DNA from: Excoecaria cochinchinensis
Taxonomy: Eukaryota; Streptophyta; Magnoliopsida; Malpighiales; Euphorbiaceae
Direction of reading: 5' to 3'
NCBI GenBank assembly: GCA_947683425.1
Contig: CANTUQ010000020.1
Coordinates: 5,087,001 to 5,151,000 of the forward strand
DNA length: 64,000 bases
Positions within the stretch are counted from its first letter, which is position 1. Each line of letters opens with the position of its first letter. Positions 11,866 through 23,102 of the stretch are shown piece after piece. The notes under the pieces were generated by a model, which saw only the letters and a program-made list of their open reading frames with translations, made no database searches and had not been told where the DNA came from. The position numbers and the translations under genes are program-made.

Positions 11866-14058
11866 TTAATTTTTAACATCACTAAAGAATTTCTTCTTTT
11901 GTTGCCATGTCAAATTTTCAGGTACAATTCCAGCAGCAAGATAGTTAGCAAAATCAGCATACCAAGGTACATGCATATTCAAAATTGACATCAAGGCTTC
12001 ATCTGGAAATGTTTCATTAATTTCAATACCATTACCTAAAGTTTGTTCATTGTTTTCTAACCTAGACAAATGGTGAGCAACAAGATTTTCACTTCCCTTT
12101 TTATCTTTAATTATAAGGTCAAACTCTTGCAATAACAATACCCAACGAATCAACCTAGGTTTAGCATCTTTCTTTGCAAATAAATACCTTAATGCAGCAT
12201 GATCAGTATAGATTATGACTTTAGATCCCAACAAGTAAGATCTAAACTTGTCACATGCATACACCACAGCTAACATTTCTTTTTCAGTTGTTGTATAATT
12301 AACTTGAGGAGGAGACAAAGTATGACTAGCATAATATATCACATGCAAATTCTTACCATGTCTTTGGCCTAATACACAACCCACAGCAAGATCACTTGCA
12401 TCACACATAATCTCAAATGGCAATTCCCAATTAGGAGCAGCAATAATAGGAGCACTTATAAGGGCCTTCTTCAAAGTTTCAAAAGCATGCATACATTCTT
12501 TAGAAAATTCAAAAGAAACATCCTTAACTAGCAAATTAGTTAAAGGTTTAGCAATTAAAGAAAAATCCTTTATAAATCTTCTATAAAATCCAGCATGTCC
12601 AAGAAAAGATCTTACCCCCTTAACTGCAGTGGGTGGAGGTAACTTCTCAATTAATTCAGTTTTTGCTCTATCAACCTCAATACCCCTACTTGAAATTTTG
12701 TGCCCTAATACTATCCCTTCATCTACCATAAAATGGCATTTCTCCCAATTAAGAACCAAGTTAGTTTCTTCACACCTAGCCAATACTTTGTCTAAATTTT
12801 GTAAATAAAGCTCAAATGAATCCCCATATACAGAAAAGTCATCCATAAAGACTTCCATTATATCCTCTATCATGTCTCCAAAAATTGAAGTCATACATCT
12901 TTGAAATGTGGCTGGGGCATTACAAAGCCCAAAAGGCATTCGCCTATAAGCAAAAGTTCCATAAGGACAAGTAAATGTAGTTTTCTCTTGGTCACTAGGA
13001 TAGATAAAAATTTGGAAATACCCTGAATATCCATCAAGAAAACAGTAATGAGAATGGCCAACAATTCTTTCAAGCATTTGGTCAATGAATGGTAAAGGAA
13101 AATGATCCTTTCTAGTGGCCAAATTAAGCTTCCTATAATCTATACACACCCTCCAACCTGTGGTGGTTCTAGTTGGAATTAAATCTCCATTCTCATTCCT
13201 CACTACTGTCATACCCCCCTTCTTTGGAACACAATGTATTGGACTCACCCAATCACTATCCGAAATGGGATAAATGATTCCAGCATCAAGCAATTTAATA
13301 ACTTCCTTTTTTACTACCTCTTTCATATGAGGATTAAGCCTTCTTTGTCTATCAACCTTTGGTTGATAGTCATCTTCCATATTTATCCTATGCATGACAA
13401 CATTAGGACTAATACCCTTCAAATCAGATATTTGCCATCCAATACTTTTTATCCTTTTTCTAACAACTTCTAATAATGCATGCTCTTGTTCTTTATTGAG
13501 TTTATTAGAAATAATAATAGGCAAAGTATGATTAGATCCAAGAAAGGCGTACCTCAAATGATTTGGTAGCTCCTTTAGATCAACATTTGGAGGACTTTCG
13601 ATTGAAGGTGGCAAAGGTGCTTCATTACGATAAAGAGGTTCACTTCTAAAGCTTTCTTGCTCTACCTCTTCATGAACTTCCTCTTCCATTGGGACTTCCT
13701 CTTCATCTGCATTTTCTAATACTTCCACAACACACGCATCAATGACATCTATTTTCATGCATACATTTTCATCCATTGGGTATTTTAGTGCCTTATCCAT
13801 GTGATATTCAACACTATCATCCCCTACTCTTAAGACTAATGTGCCCTCATAGACATCAACTAAAGCCCTTCCAGTCCTCATGAAAGGTCTACCCAATATT
13901 AAGGGACATTTCTCATCATATGCAAAATCTAAAATGACAAAATCAGCGGGCAAAATAAATTTATCCACTTTTACAAGCACATCTTCAACTATTCCATATG
14001 GTTTCTTAATAGATTGATCAGCTAATTGCAACACCATGGAAGTAGGTTTAACATAATC
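11866..14058 (-). pseudogene. Athila C protease C-term, reverse transcriptase and RNase H
   Basis: Continues the gag-pol frame interrupted by LTR J. The first residues complete the protease fold (VLVKVDKFILPADF, LILGRPF). RT shows GWRVCIDYRKLN, FPLPFIDQMLE, PFGLCNAPATF and the catalytic box VFMDDFSVYG; RNase H shows CDASD, EKEMLAV and YTDHAAL. The segment is open from the insertion site to TAA 11866, where a tyrosine or similar residue is expected. Lineage is Athila by RT motif style and the gag-PR arrangement. Confidence 0.92.
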
Positions 14059-14451
14059 TGTAACACCCCCAACGTCCCCATTGGAAGGACGCCGGAGAGC
14101 GCTACCCGATGCTCACTCACAAATAAGCACACATACACTATGCGGAAGCATACATTTATCTAAAACACGGGGAAATTAAAAACTTATCTTGAGAAGCAAA
14201 ACTGGACATATACGTTAACTCACACCCACGCAGGCACTAAGCAGAAACATATACACATGTATACATATGATCATTAAGCGGAAGCTTAAAGCGGAAGACA
14301 AAACGAAGGAATAACTGAAAGCTTAATTACAAATACCATAATACAGAAACACAAAAGCTGAAATACATAAGCTGAACAAATTACAAAACTTCTAACTCCT
14401 ATGTGGCCGACCTTGCAGATGCGCGACTCGATCCGAACACAACCTGCCACC

Positions 14452-14496
14452 TGCACGGGAAAAGAGCCCGTGCTAAGCGATAAACGCTTAGTGGGG
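14452..14496 (-). other. Double stem-loop in LTR J
   Basis: GCACGGG(AAAAGA)GCCCGTGC followed by TAAGCG(ATAAA)CGCTTA and GTGGGG. The same order of two hairpins is at 6953-6986 in LTR A, with altered loops. Confidence 0.55.
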
Positions 14497-15685
14497 AGAA
14501 CACACAAGTAATATGGACGACCATTCACAATGATCATTAAGGCATAACACGTACACAAATGACATATGCAAATAATCACAACAGATGGATATACAATCCT
14601 GCATATGAAAGCCATGCATTTGGAAGTTCATATTCACATGCAATACAATTATCAGGCAGTAACGAACCCAATTATCATGCCGAGAACACTAGGTATCAAA
14701 ACATATTTTTATCATGCCACAAGGCGCATACACAAAATGAAACCCAGGGCATAGCATCAAACCACCACACTTCCACTGCGCAACTCTAAACCATACAATA
14801 TCATGTTATGAACTGCAAACATATAACAACGTACCGAAGACACCACGGTGACTGAGTTCAAAGGAACATATAGCATATCATTAAATTATGGCACATGCTC
14901 TTACCGGACGTCGACCCACATGCATTGCATCATAATAGTACATATACTCATTCACATATTTAACCTTAACATTCAATGATTCAAATCAGCGTACTTATAC
15001 ATATTAGTTCACATGCTTACAATTCTAACCAATGAAATCAAACATATTCCCAATACGATATATATATATATATACGGGAAAACAGATACAAAATACATAT
15101 TGAATCACATTCGGCCCACTCAGGAATTCATAATCTTATTCAGAAAGATGGCTGATTCACATTACTGAAATCTTACCATTCAGTTATCATATTCTCATAT
15201 TCATATCAGACAAAGCGAACAGAATACCTGCTGACTCAAAATAGTGGATAACGAGTATACAGAAAGTACTTTACGGGTACAAGCCGATTACAGAAAGTAC
15301 CTTACGGGTACAAATCGCAAACTATTTTACTTTTCATTCATAGACATTTTTATGGGGGATCTTAAACAAGATCCAACCGCATTATAGAAAGTTTGCGAAG
15401 AACCAAACGGGGACCTGATCGGGGTCCAAACGGAAACGAAACAGAAGCTGCAGCAAAGACTCTATTAGGCATGCCTAACTATCCACTAGACTGACTCTTG
15501 CAGGCGGAGAATTACACAGTTAATGGCCGTAGTTTAATTACGACAAGCAGAGAATTCACATTCTATGATAATCAGAACATACATACTTATAGCTCAAAAC
15601 ACATGGTATTGCGTGCTAAAAATCCATAATTAAACATTCCTAAAATGTGCGTGATAAAAAGGATTTTATTGCACAAATAGGGCAG

Positions 15686-16010
15686 GTCACGGTGGTAATC
15701 AGATTGGTTGCCACCGTGACATACCAGGGATCCTTGGCAGAATGTATGTCTTGGGTACCTCACAGTGGTAACGAAATGGGTTGCCACCGTGACATACCCA
15801 GACCTCAAAACAGAAAGTATCTATGGGGTACCTCACGGTGGTAACGAAATGGGTTGCCACCGTGACATACCCACTGCCCAGACAGAATCTAAAGTTTGGA
15901 TACCTCACGGTGGTGACCAGATTGGTTGCCACCGTGACATATTCAAACTCTAGGCAGAATACATTTGGTTCATGGCTCACGGTGGTAACTAAGTTGGTTG
16001 CCTCCGTGAC
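15686..16010 (-). repeat. Array of five regularly spaced palindromes TCACGGTGGTAAC/GTTGCCACCGTGA
   Basis: Five 34-35 bp imperfect palindromes starting at about 15686, 15759, 15832, 15904 and 15976, a spacing of 72-73 bp, with unrelated 37-39 bp spacers. Arms read TCACGGTGGTAAC and GTTGCCACCGTGA. On the minus strand an A/T-rich run (about 15640-15670) follows the array, but a clear TATA box is not seen. Confidence 0.9.
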
Positions 16011-16789
16011 CCACACACAGATGCGATTCCTGAAGGCAAACTTCCCGATTTTCAAGCCCAAAATCCCACAATTCACACATCAAAAAGCATAGTCTCACCT
16101 CAATAATAAAATTAAACCATTCAAATATCATTAAATCAGTCATGCATCATACAATTCATATTGCAAAGCGTATAATATAATTCATGCCAACACACTATAC
16201 CCAATTCTTTATTCTATAGCACCAGGGTCAAGTAGGGGAACATTATTATGCCAATATTTAACAATGCAAAGTCTTAATCATGCAATGATACAATTTACAC
16301 TTAAGCATAGCATGATATTCTTAGAGGAGGATCATAAGTTCAGATATGCATAATACCTTTCACATCCAATATTACATGTTCAAGATGAACAACCATGAAA
16401 TTGGCATTCATAACTCACTCAATTTCAGATGGCGATATACGATACCACCCACAACAACTAACATTAATAAATCATATCAAGCAACCCCAATTCATTCGAT
16501 ATCCTTTAAATGTGTATAACTTAATCATGTTACACATGCTCATACAGATTAAGGTATTACAACCCTTAAATGTCATTTAACTGGACTAGATTCTAATCAT
16601 ACAATTACACCTAATTATTTCATTCGTTTGTATTAATCTTAATCCTATTCATGTTTATTTTCCAAGTGAAAACTATTATTATACTCATTTAATAGTCCTA
16701 AACATGCATTGGATGGATCCTAGGAAGTTCCGGTGCAAAACGGGTGCAATTCGGGAAGAAAAACACATAAAGTGGTCAAGACAGAAGGG

Positions 16790-16895
16790 GTCACGGTGGT
16801 AATGAATTTGGTTACCACCGTGAGGTCCCAAACTAAGCATTCTGTCCAGGAATTACATATGTCACGGTGGTAATGAATTTGGTTACCACCGTGAC
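16790..16895 (-). repeat. Second palindrome pair of LTR J
   Basis: Two 34-35 bp palindromes with arms GTCACGGTGGTAAT and TTACCACCGTGAC, starting at 16790 and 16861 (71 bp apart). The flanks match those of the H array at 56897-57119, including a segment reading ATGTGTTTTTCTTCCCGAAT on the minus strand, but the palindromes differ. Confidence 0.85.
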
Positions 16896-18163
16896 CTACC
16901 AAAAACTTGCAAAACAGAAGCTACGATTCAGGACTGCTTCACAACTCACTTTTGTTCAGCCTAAACGGACATCTAAATGACATTTTTAGGCAAACATTCC
17001 TTCTTAACATTTATTTATTAGGATGTTAAGTTTACCATAGGACAAATTTCAGGTAATTTGGACATCTAAAACTCCAGATATGAGCTAAACAATCCACTCT
17101 GTTCCAGTGACCCGACCCAACCAGAAACACTTCAGATTTTAACTTATTCAAGGGTCTTAGAGCCAGAACGGGCTCCTGGTCCTTTAGAGATAATTTTAGA
17201 TCTATGTCTTAGCTTTCAAATGGAACTGAAATTACTCATTTTGGAGGTCTATAACGCGACCTATGACAAAAACAATGCACACAGGTCTGGCAAAAACTAA
17301 ACAGAATTTCCCCAACATCATACTTTACACACCAAAAATTATATGAACAGTCTAACACATCCAAGAAATTATGCAAAATTATCTAATACATAATCATGCA
17401 TCATTTATACATCAAAATCATATAACACATAGCTCCCAAACCTGATTTCTCCGAAGCTTCAAAAACCCCATAATCACCTTCTCTTTGCCCTTCTCTCTTT
17501 CTTCCTTCCTCCAATTCTAGTACAAAGCCCAGCCAAAACACAAAATCAAACCAAAGAAGAAGAAGAAGAAGAAACAAAAATCCAAATACAAGAACCCTAA
17601 CTTACCTCTTCAATTTAGCTCCAAACCCAAACAAAATCACCTTAAGCAAAGCACAATCCAAGCCAAAAGAGAAGAAGAGGAAAATGAGAGAGGGAGGGCA
17701 ACGGGAATTGTAAATTTCTGTGTTCTCTCTCTCTCTTTCCCTTCTTTTCTTACTTACTCATCAATGCCCACCAACCAATGCCACATGGCAAGCTCCTATT
17801 GGACCACAATTCCCACTTTTGACTTATTCCTCCTTGCACCATACACCATCCACACATTAACAATCTCTTATAATAATATCTCCAAGGTACCATACTCAAC
17901 TCACACTATAACTTTTCTTAAAAACCCACTTACATCCTACTCCCATACACTACAAGCACACACTAGATTAATCCCAAATAACATACCCTACATCCATACA
18001 TCACCTGCACACCTTATAATTTTCCCCTCTTAACATAATTAATTAATTACTTTGCACTTAAGTCCTTATTATCCAATTTCCTCATGAACAAAATTACCAA
18101 AATGCTCTTCACTTATCCGACTTAGCTAGTCAAATCCGACTAGGCCCGATTTGGGGTGTGATA

Positions 18164-18846
18164 TAATCTAAACCCAACTTTTTAAAGATAGAATAAGGCA
18201 TGAGATTAATACTTGCCCCCAAATCACATAAGCACTTAGGAAACTCTTTATCCCCTAAGGTACATGGAATGGTGAAACTACCATTATCTTTAAGTTTCGT
18301 AGGCAAATTATTTGTGATTATAGAACTACATGCTTCAGTCAATGCAATAGTGGATATATCCTCCCAACTTCTTTTCTTAGAAATTAATTCTTTAAGAAAT
18401 TTTGCATAGTTAGGAATTTGTGATATGGCCTCAATAAAATTCAAATTTATGTGCAAATGCTTTAATTTATCAATAAAAGATTGAAATTGCTTATCTTGGT
18501 TTTGTCTCTTTAGGCATTGCGGAAACGGTGGACAAGGTTGAAATGCCTTAGGAATATTTTCCTTAGAAGCCCCTTCTGTCGCGACCGTGACAGGCGTCGC
18601 GGTCGCGACAGAAGGCTCTCCTCCTGCTGTCGCGCTCACATCTGGTATCGCGCCTGGTGTCGCGCCTACAACATTGGTCAGCTTCTCCTCTGTCGCGACC
18701 GCGACAGGTGTCGCGCTCGCGACAGAAGAGTCATTCTTCATTTTATTGGCCTGAAATTCTCCATTCTTGTTAGTAATAACAAATTCATTGGTGTAAGATT
18801 TACCTGACCTCAAATTGATGGCTTTTAGATGTTCCCTTGGATTTTC
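18164..18846 (-). pseudogene. Athila C gag C-terminal linker and protease active site
   Basis: Same frame as gag, separated by a TAG at 18847-18849. It holds a low-complexity Ala/Ser/Val/Thr linker encoded by three copies of the CTGTCGCG double palindrome (repeat peptides of the type SVASATPVAVATE), a region matching Athila gag-PR junctions (LKHLHINLNF, ISKKRSWEDI), and the protease motif CDLGASINLMP near the end. LTR J interrupts it at LDY. The palindromes kept the reading frame open in all three copies. Confidence 0.88.
18576..18728 (-). repeat. CTGTCGCG palindromes inside the gag coding region
   Basis: Units at 18576-18611 and 18690-18728 are clean double palindromes (CTGTCGCGACCGCGACAG plus a second dyad); 18627-18669 is a decayed unit. 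Same motif as in LTR C, the pre-ORF1 array and LTR A. Here they are translated. Confidence 0.88.
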
Positions 18847-20181
18847 CTACGTATTACTTGGTAAAGTACCTTGTAATCTTGAGGGTAAAGCCTTTGCTAA
18901 TTGCCCAATTTGCACTTCTAGGTTGTGAATGGATGAGGGTTGATTCTTTGTGATTTGATCAAACTTATTTTCCAGCCTCTTTTGGTTCTCCTCTTGTGAG
19001 TTAAATTTCATATTAATCCCCTCTAAGAACCTATCCATTTTAACCACCAAGGCCTCAAACCTATATTGAGGTGGTTGAAAATTTACTCCTTTATTTTGAT
19101 TACTATTATTACCCCATGAAAAATTGTGATGGTTCCTCCATCCAGGGTTATATGTATTGGAAAATGGGTTACCTCTTCCTTGCCCTTGAATAAAACTAAC
19201 TTGCTCCTTCGCACTATTTATGCCTAAATTACATACCTCACTTGGATGTCCTTGTTGTCCACAAATATTGCATCTATTTGGTTGACTACTTCCCATACCC
19301 ATATTATTGAGTTTGTGAGTCAATGCTTCCACTTGAGCTTCCAATGCAACCACTGAATCTAGTGCATGAACTCCTCTCACATTAGTAGAATTTGAATCTC
19401 TACTTCTCTCGGTAGGCCACATGCAGTTGTTCATGGACATCTCCTCCAATAATTCAAACGCCGCTTCAGTAGTTTTTCTCATTAAAGAACCTCCAGTAGT
19501 AGCATCAATAGTCCCTCTTGTGGTAGGGTTAACTCCATTATAGAATGTTTGCATCAACAGCTCTCTTGGCAAGTTATGGTGTGGACATATCCTTTGCAAT
19601 TCCTTGAATCTTTCCCAAGCCTCATATAATGATTCATTATCATTTTGAACAAATGTAGTAATATCCTTTATGATTTTTGTAGTTTTGGCCAATGGAAAAT
19701 ATTTTGATAAAAATGCTTGGGCCAATTGTTCCCAAGTAGTTATAGATCCTCTTGTTAGGGAATTCAACCAAGCTTTTGCTTTATCCTTCAAAGTGAATAG
19801 AAAAAGCCTAAGCTTGATTGCATCAGCCGAAACCCCATTTATCTTAAAGGTATCACATATTTCAAGGAAGTTGGCTAAATGAGCATTTGGATCCTCATTT
19901 GCCAAACCATAGAATTGAATACTATTTTGAATCATTTGTAATAATGAAGGCTTAATTTCAAATTGATTGGCATTTACCGTGGGTCTTACCACTCCTTGTT
20001 GAGCACCACTCAAAGCAGGTGTGGCAAAGTCCATAAGTCTTGGTGGATTTTCTTCAGCCATGATAATTGATCTCCTATTTTTGTTCTTCTTTCTATTTGA
20101 CTTCCGGTTACTTGACAAGAATCTTTCAATTTCAGGATTTAAAGGCTCAAGTTCTTCTAAAGAACTCCTTGTACTAGGCAT
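18847..20181 (-). pseudogene. Athila C gag
   Basis: Particle protein of an Athila retrotransposon. Start ATG at 20181, about 130 bases downstream of the PBS. Visible: a basic N terminus (SNRKSNRKKNKNRR), the gag domain (AHLANFLEICDTF, WLNSLTRGSITTWEQL, ERFKELQRICPHH), a coiled segment around ALDSVVALEAQVEAL, and one CCHC zinc knuckle (CNICGQQGHPSEVC). The frame ends in TAG at 18847-18849, at a position where the flanking residues continue without a shift, so it is a point mutation rather than a natural terminator. Confidence 0.92.
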
Positions 20182-20309
20182 GAACTTTCAAAATCCTGTA
20201 AAAACCAAAAACAAAACACAAAATTAATTTAAACACACAAACAAATTAAAACAAATAAAATATTGTAATCCAAAATCATAAATCAATTTTCACAATGGCA
20301 AACAACCGT

Positions 20310-20327
20310 TCCCCGGCAACGGCGCCA
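20310..20327 (-). other. Athila-type primer binding site
   Basis: TGGCGCCGTTGCCGGGGA on the minus strand, six bases from the LTR end. This is the well-known Athila PBS (reported as tRNA-Asp). Confidence 0.92.
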
Positions 20328-20333
20328 AAAACT

Positions 20334-21690
20334 TGTTGAGCATTTTCTATAGATGCTAATTATACCGCAAGTATACGGTGTACCGCAATAGTACTTAAGA
20401 TGTCGATCCCACGAGGAAAGTTTTTACACACTATTACTAATTGATTTTAATCTTGTTTACAATGATTAATTAATGGAAAAGTTATTTTAAACTAATCTAA
20501 TATGTAAACTACTTAAACCGAATTTATGAGAATCCAAGAAGATAGAAAAGATTAATGATGCTAAGTATAAAGATGGAATTTGAATTAATTGTTCTTAATG
20601 ATTTTAACATTCTTATCTTGCAAGCCAAGTTGAATAAATTTTGCTACTTACTTTCTCAATATAAATAGGACTGCCTAAAACATACACATATAAGTCTAAT
20701 TCCAAACTTTCATTTAAGAACTAGATTATTATACATGCAAATCTTAAGAATAAAGCACAACCTATAACAACCATTTCAATATTATGATTTCTCAAACAAT
20801 ATCTTGATGATGAATTTCCAATTAGATAAAAGAAAGAATTTATTTCTCAATTAAACTCAAACTTATAATGATCATAAATAATGTACTAATGAGAAATTCT
20901 ACAAGTAAGAACACTTAAATTAATATGAACAATAAAATACTTGATATTAACATCCAAATTCAGAATTTACATCACAAAAATACAAAGAAGAATTAAAAGA
21001 TAAGAATTGAAGAAGGAGATTTCTCAACCCTTTTCAAATCACCAATTGTAGTCCTCTTCCTTGTAGACTATCTTCTCTTCAACACATAAATTCACTTAAG
21101 TAAAAACTAAAGAAAACTACTCTAACTTACAGAAAAATAATATTCAAATGTTCAAATCTCTCTTTCTATATCTAAATTACAGTTAAAAACAGAATTTATA
21201 ATGTCAGCTCATGCCCCTTCAGATGCCCTTCTACAAAGGTTGTAATAGTTGGTGGAAAGGTGCAACTCTTAAAGTTCAAATTTGAACTTTAGTGTCTAAC
21301 GGATCCTTCTGTCGCGATCGCGACAGAACACGCCTTCATTTTCGCTCGCCTTTCCTCGCATGTGCCTTCTCCGCGCCCTGTCGCGACCTCACGACTCCTT
21401 CCCTTGGTCGCGACAGCTTCTCTTTTCTTGTTTTTCCCTTCTTTCTCTCTTCTTCCCTTAGCGCGCTCTATCGCGCTCGTGCCGCCTATCGCGATCGCGA
21501 CAAAGGCTTTTTGCCTTGGCTCATTTCTTCTTCTTTTTTCCATTTTCTCCATATTTTCTCCATTTGCCTCCTACATACAAAACTTAGCAAAACACATAAA
21601 ACATACCTAATTCCAACAAATAAAAACACCCAAAACATTACTTATAACCACAAAATATAGTTTAATTATGAGCTATTTAAGCTCATATCA
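20334..21690 (-). mobile_element. 5' LTR of Athila C (1357 bp)
   Basis: In plus coordinates it starts TGTTGAGCAT at 20334 and ends GCTCATATCA at 21690. It contains a CTGTCGCG array (21309-21503) with a TATA-like CATTATAAATTCT (21191-21203, minus) about 105 bp downstream. The right flank is Tat RT coding sequence. The rest is A/T-rich without a gene. Confidence 0.88.
21309..21503 (-). repeat. CTGTCGCG palindrome array in LTR C
   Basis: A perfect 18-bp palindrome CTGTCGCGATCGCGACAG at 21309-21326, a spread inverted pair at 21378-21416, and a decayed pair at 21468-21503. The motif is the same as in LTR A, and the distance to the TATA-like stretch is also similar (about 100 bp). Confidence 0.8.
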
Positions 21691-22565
21691 ATGGTCAAGT
21701 CGACCACCCGAGAGGGCCATTTTGAAGCTCTAGAGAAGTTCTTCACTAGGATTGATAAATACAACCTGCGACTTAACCCCAAGAAGTGTATCTTCGTAGT
21801 GATTTTAGGGAATCTGTTTGGACATGTCATCAGCCAGAGGGGAATAGAAATTGACCCGGACAAGGTAAAGGCCATCAGGGAGATGCCAGTGCCGCAAAAG
21901 GAGAAAGATGCAAGGAGTTTCCTGGGCAAGCTGCAGTATATCAGCCGATTCATTTCCAAGCTCACTTCGATATGCGAGCCCATTTTTAAGCTGTTCAGAA
22001 AGAATCAGCCTGTGGTCTGGAACAAAGACTGCCAGAAAGCCTTTGATAGCATCAGGGAATATCTGTTGAATTCGCTAGTGTTGAGGCCGCCGCAACTAGT
22101 CAAATCGCTTATCCTGTATCTGGCAGTGGAAGGCAGTTCTGTGGGTGCCATGGTGGCTCAGGAGGATAAATTTGGAGTGGAATTCACAATTTATTACCTC
22201 AGCAAGAAGTTCCTAGCTTATGATAGAAAATATGCTGAGGTAGAGAAGATCTGCCTCGCAGTGATTTGGGCATTAAAGAAGCTGAGGCATTATTTCCATT
22301 CACACAGAGTTCAGGCAGTGGCCAAGCAGAATCCGTTGAGATATTTGCAAGAAGCGCAGTCTTTGCTTGGTAAGATGGGGAGGTGGCTGCTTTTGCTACA
22401 GGAGTTTGATGTTGAATACATCACTCGCAAAACTATTAAAGGGCGAGCCGTAGCCAAATTTCTTGCTGAGCATCCTATTCAAGGGGACACCCCCGAGTTC
22501 ACCTTTCCTGATGAGAGCATAGTCGCGATTTCTATCCAAGGATGGCAGTTACACTTTGACGGGCA
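21691..22565 (+). pseudogene. Tat B reverse transcriptase (after the catalytic box) and RNase H
   Basis: The frame opens directly at the Athila insertion site. VKSTTREGHF follows the RT catalytic box, which must lie on the far side of Athila C. Then come LRLNPKKC, GIEIDPDKVKAI and FLGKLQYISRF, and an RNase H domain with LYLAVEGS and YYLSKKFLAYDRKYAEVEK. A 1-bp deletion near 22564 puts the next domain in another frame and creates a TGA at 22567-22569. Confidence 0.88.
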
Positions 22566-23102
22566 GTGAATAACAAGGGAGCCGGAGTTGGAATTATTTT
22601 GATGACCCCAGATAACGAGAAACTCCCTCTAGCCAAGAAGCTGAGGTACAAAGCAACCAACAATGAAGCCGAATATAAAACATGCACTTTCGGGTTAGAA
22701 GCTTTAGCTGCTTTGGGGGCAAAGAATGTAGAAGTCTTTGGTGACTCGTCCTTGGTGATTAACCAGATTCGTGGTGAGTGGGCTGTAAAAGAGGAGCAGC
22801 TGGTACCCTATGTTGAATATTTGAAAGAGATATGTGGATGGTTTGAAACCTGCACTTTCCACTTCGTGCCAAGAGATGAGAACCGTCTAGCTGATGCGTT
22901 GGCAACCCTAGTGTCAATGTGGGATAATCCTGAGGGGGTAGCTATGAAACCAGTGCTGATTTCGAGTTCTGAGAAGCCCAGTTTTGAGATCAAGCCAATA
23001 ATGGAAGTAGAAGTGGTGGATGGAAAACCATGGTACTTTGACATTATGAATTATTTGGAAAATGCTAGGTTTCAAGAGGAAGTTACCGAGAAAGACTAGA
23101 GA
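22566..23102 (+). pseudogene. Tat B archaeal-type (additional) RNase H
   Basis: A second RNase H, the diagnostic domain of Tat elements. Motifs: NNKGAGVGIILMTPD, NNEAEYKTCTFGLEAL, FGDSSLVINQIRGEW and a final DENRLADALATL with the conserved acidic residues in place. It ends in TAG 23097-23099 in the same frame as the integrase that follows, so the stop separates two parts of one polyprotein. Confidence 0.88.

Larger units (their letters stand above)
14059..18163 (-). mobile_element. LTR J: 4.1 kb solo LTR of a chromovirus-type family
   Basis: Inserted between the protease active site and the rest of Athila C pol, with a 5-bp duplication TAATC at 14054-14058 and 18164-18168. It starts TGTAACACCCCC and ends GGGGTGTGATA (expected CA mutated). 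No gag or pol frame is present and no internal region is seen, so it is best read as a solo LTR. It shares landmark blocks in the same order with LTR A (TGTNACACCCC start, double stem-loop, ATTAGGCATGCCTAACTA block, array) and with LTR H in reverse orientation. It holds two palindrome arrays. The rest is A/T-rich with no gene. Confidence 0.85.
8922..21690 (-). mobile_element. Element C: Athila-type Ty3/gypsy retrotransposon, left end cut by element A
   Basis: On the minus strand: LTR (20334-21690), Athila PBS (20310-20327), gag (20181-18847), gag C-term/protease (18846-18164), solo LTR J insertion, protease/RT/RNase H (14058-11866), integrase (11865-10684), a palindrome array (10285-10511), and ORF1 in the envelope position (9948-8974). 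It inserted into the RT of Tat element B: the next base after its LTR is Tat coding sequence (ATGGTCAAG). Its ORF1-distal end and 3' LTR lie beyond element A, outside the window. Confidence 0.9.
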
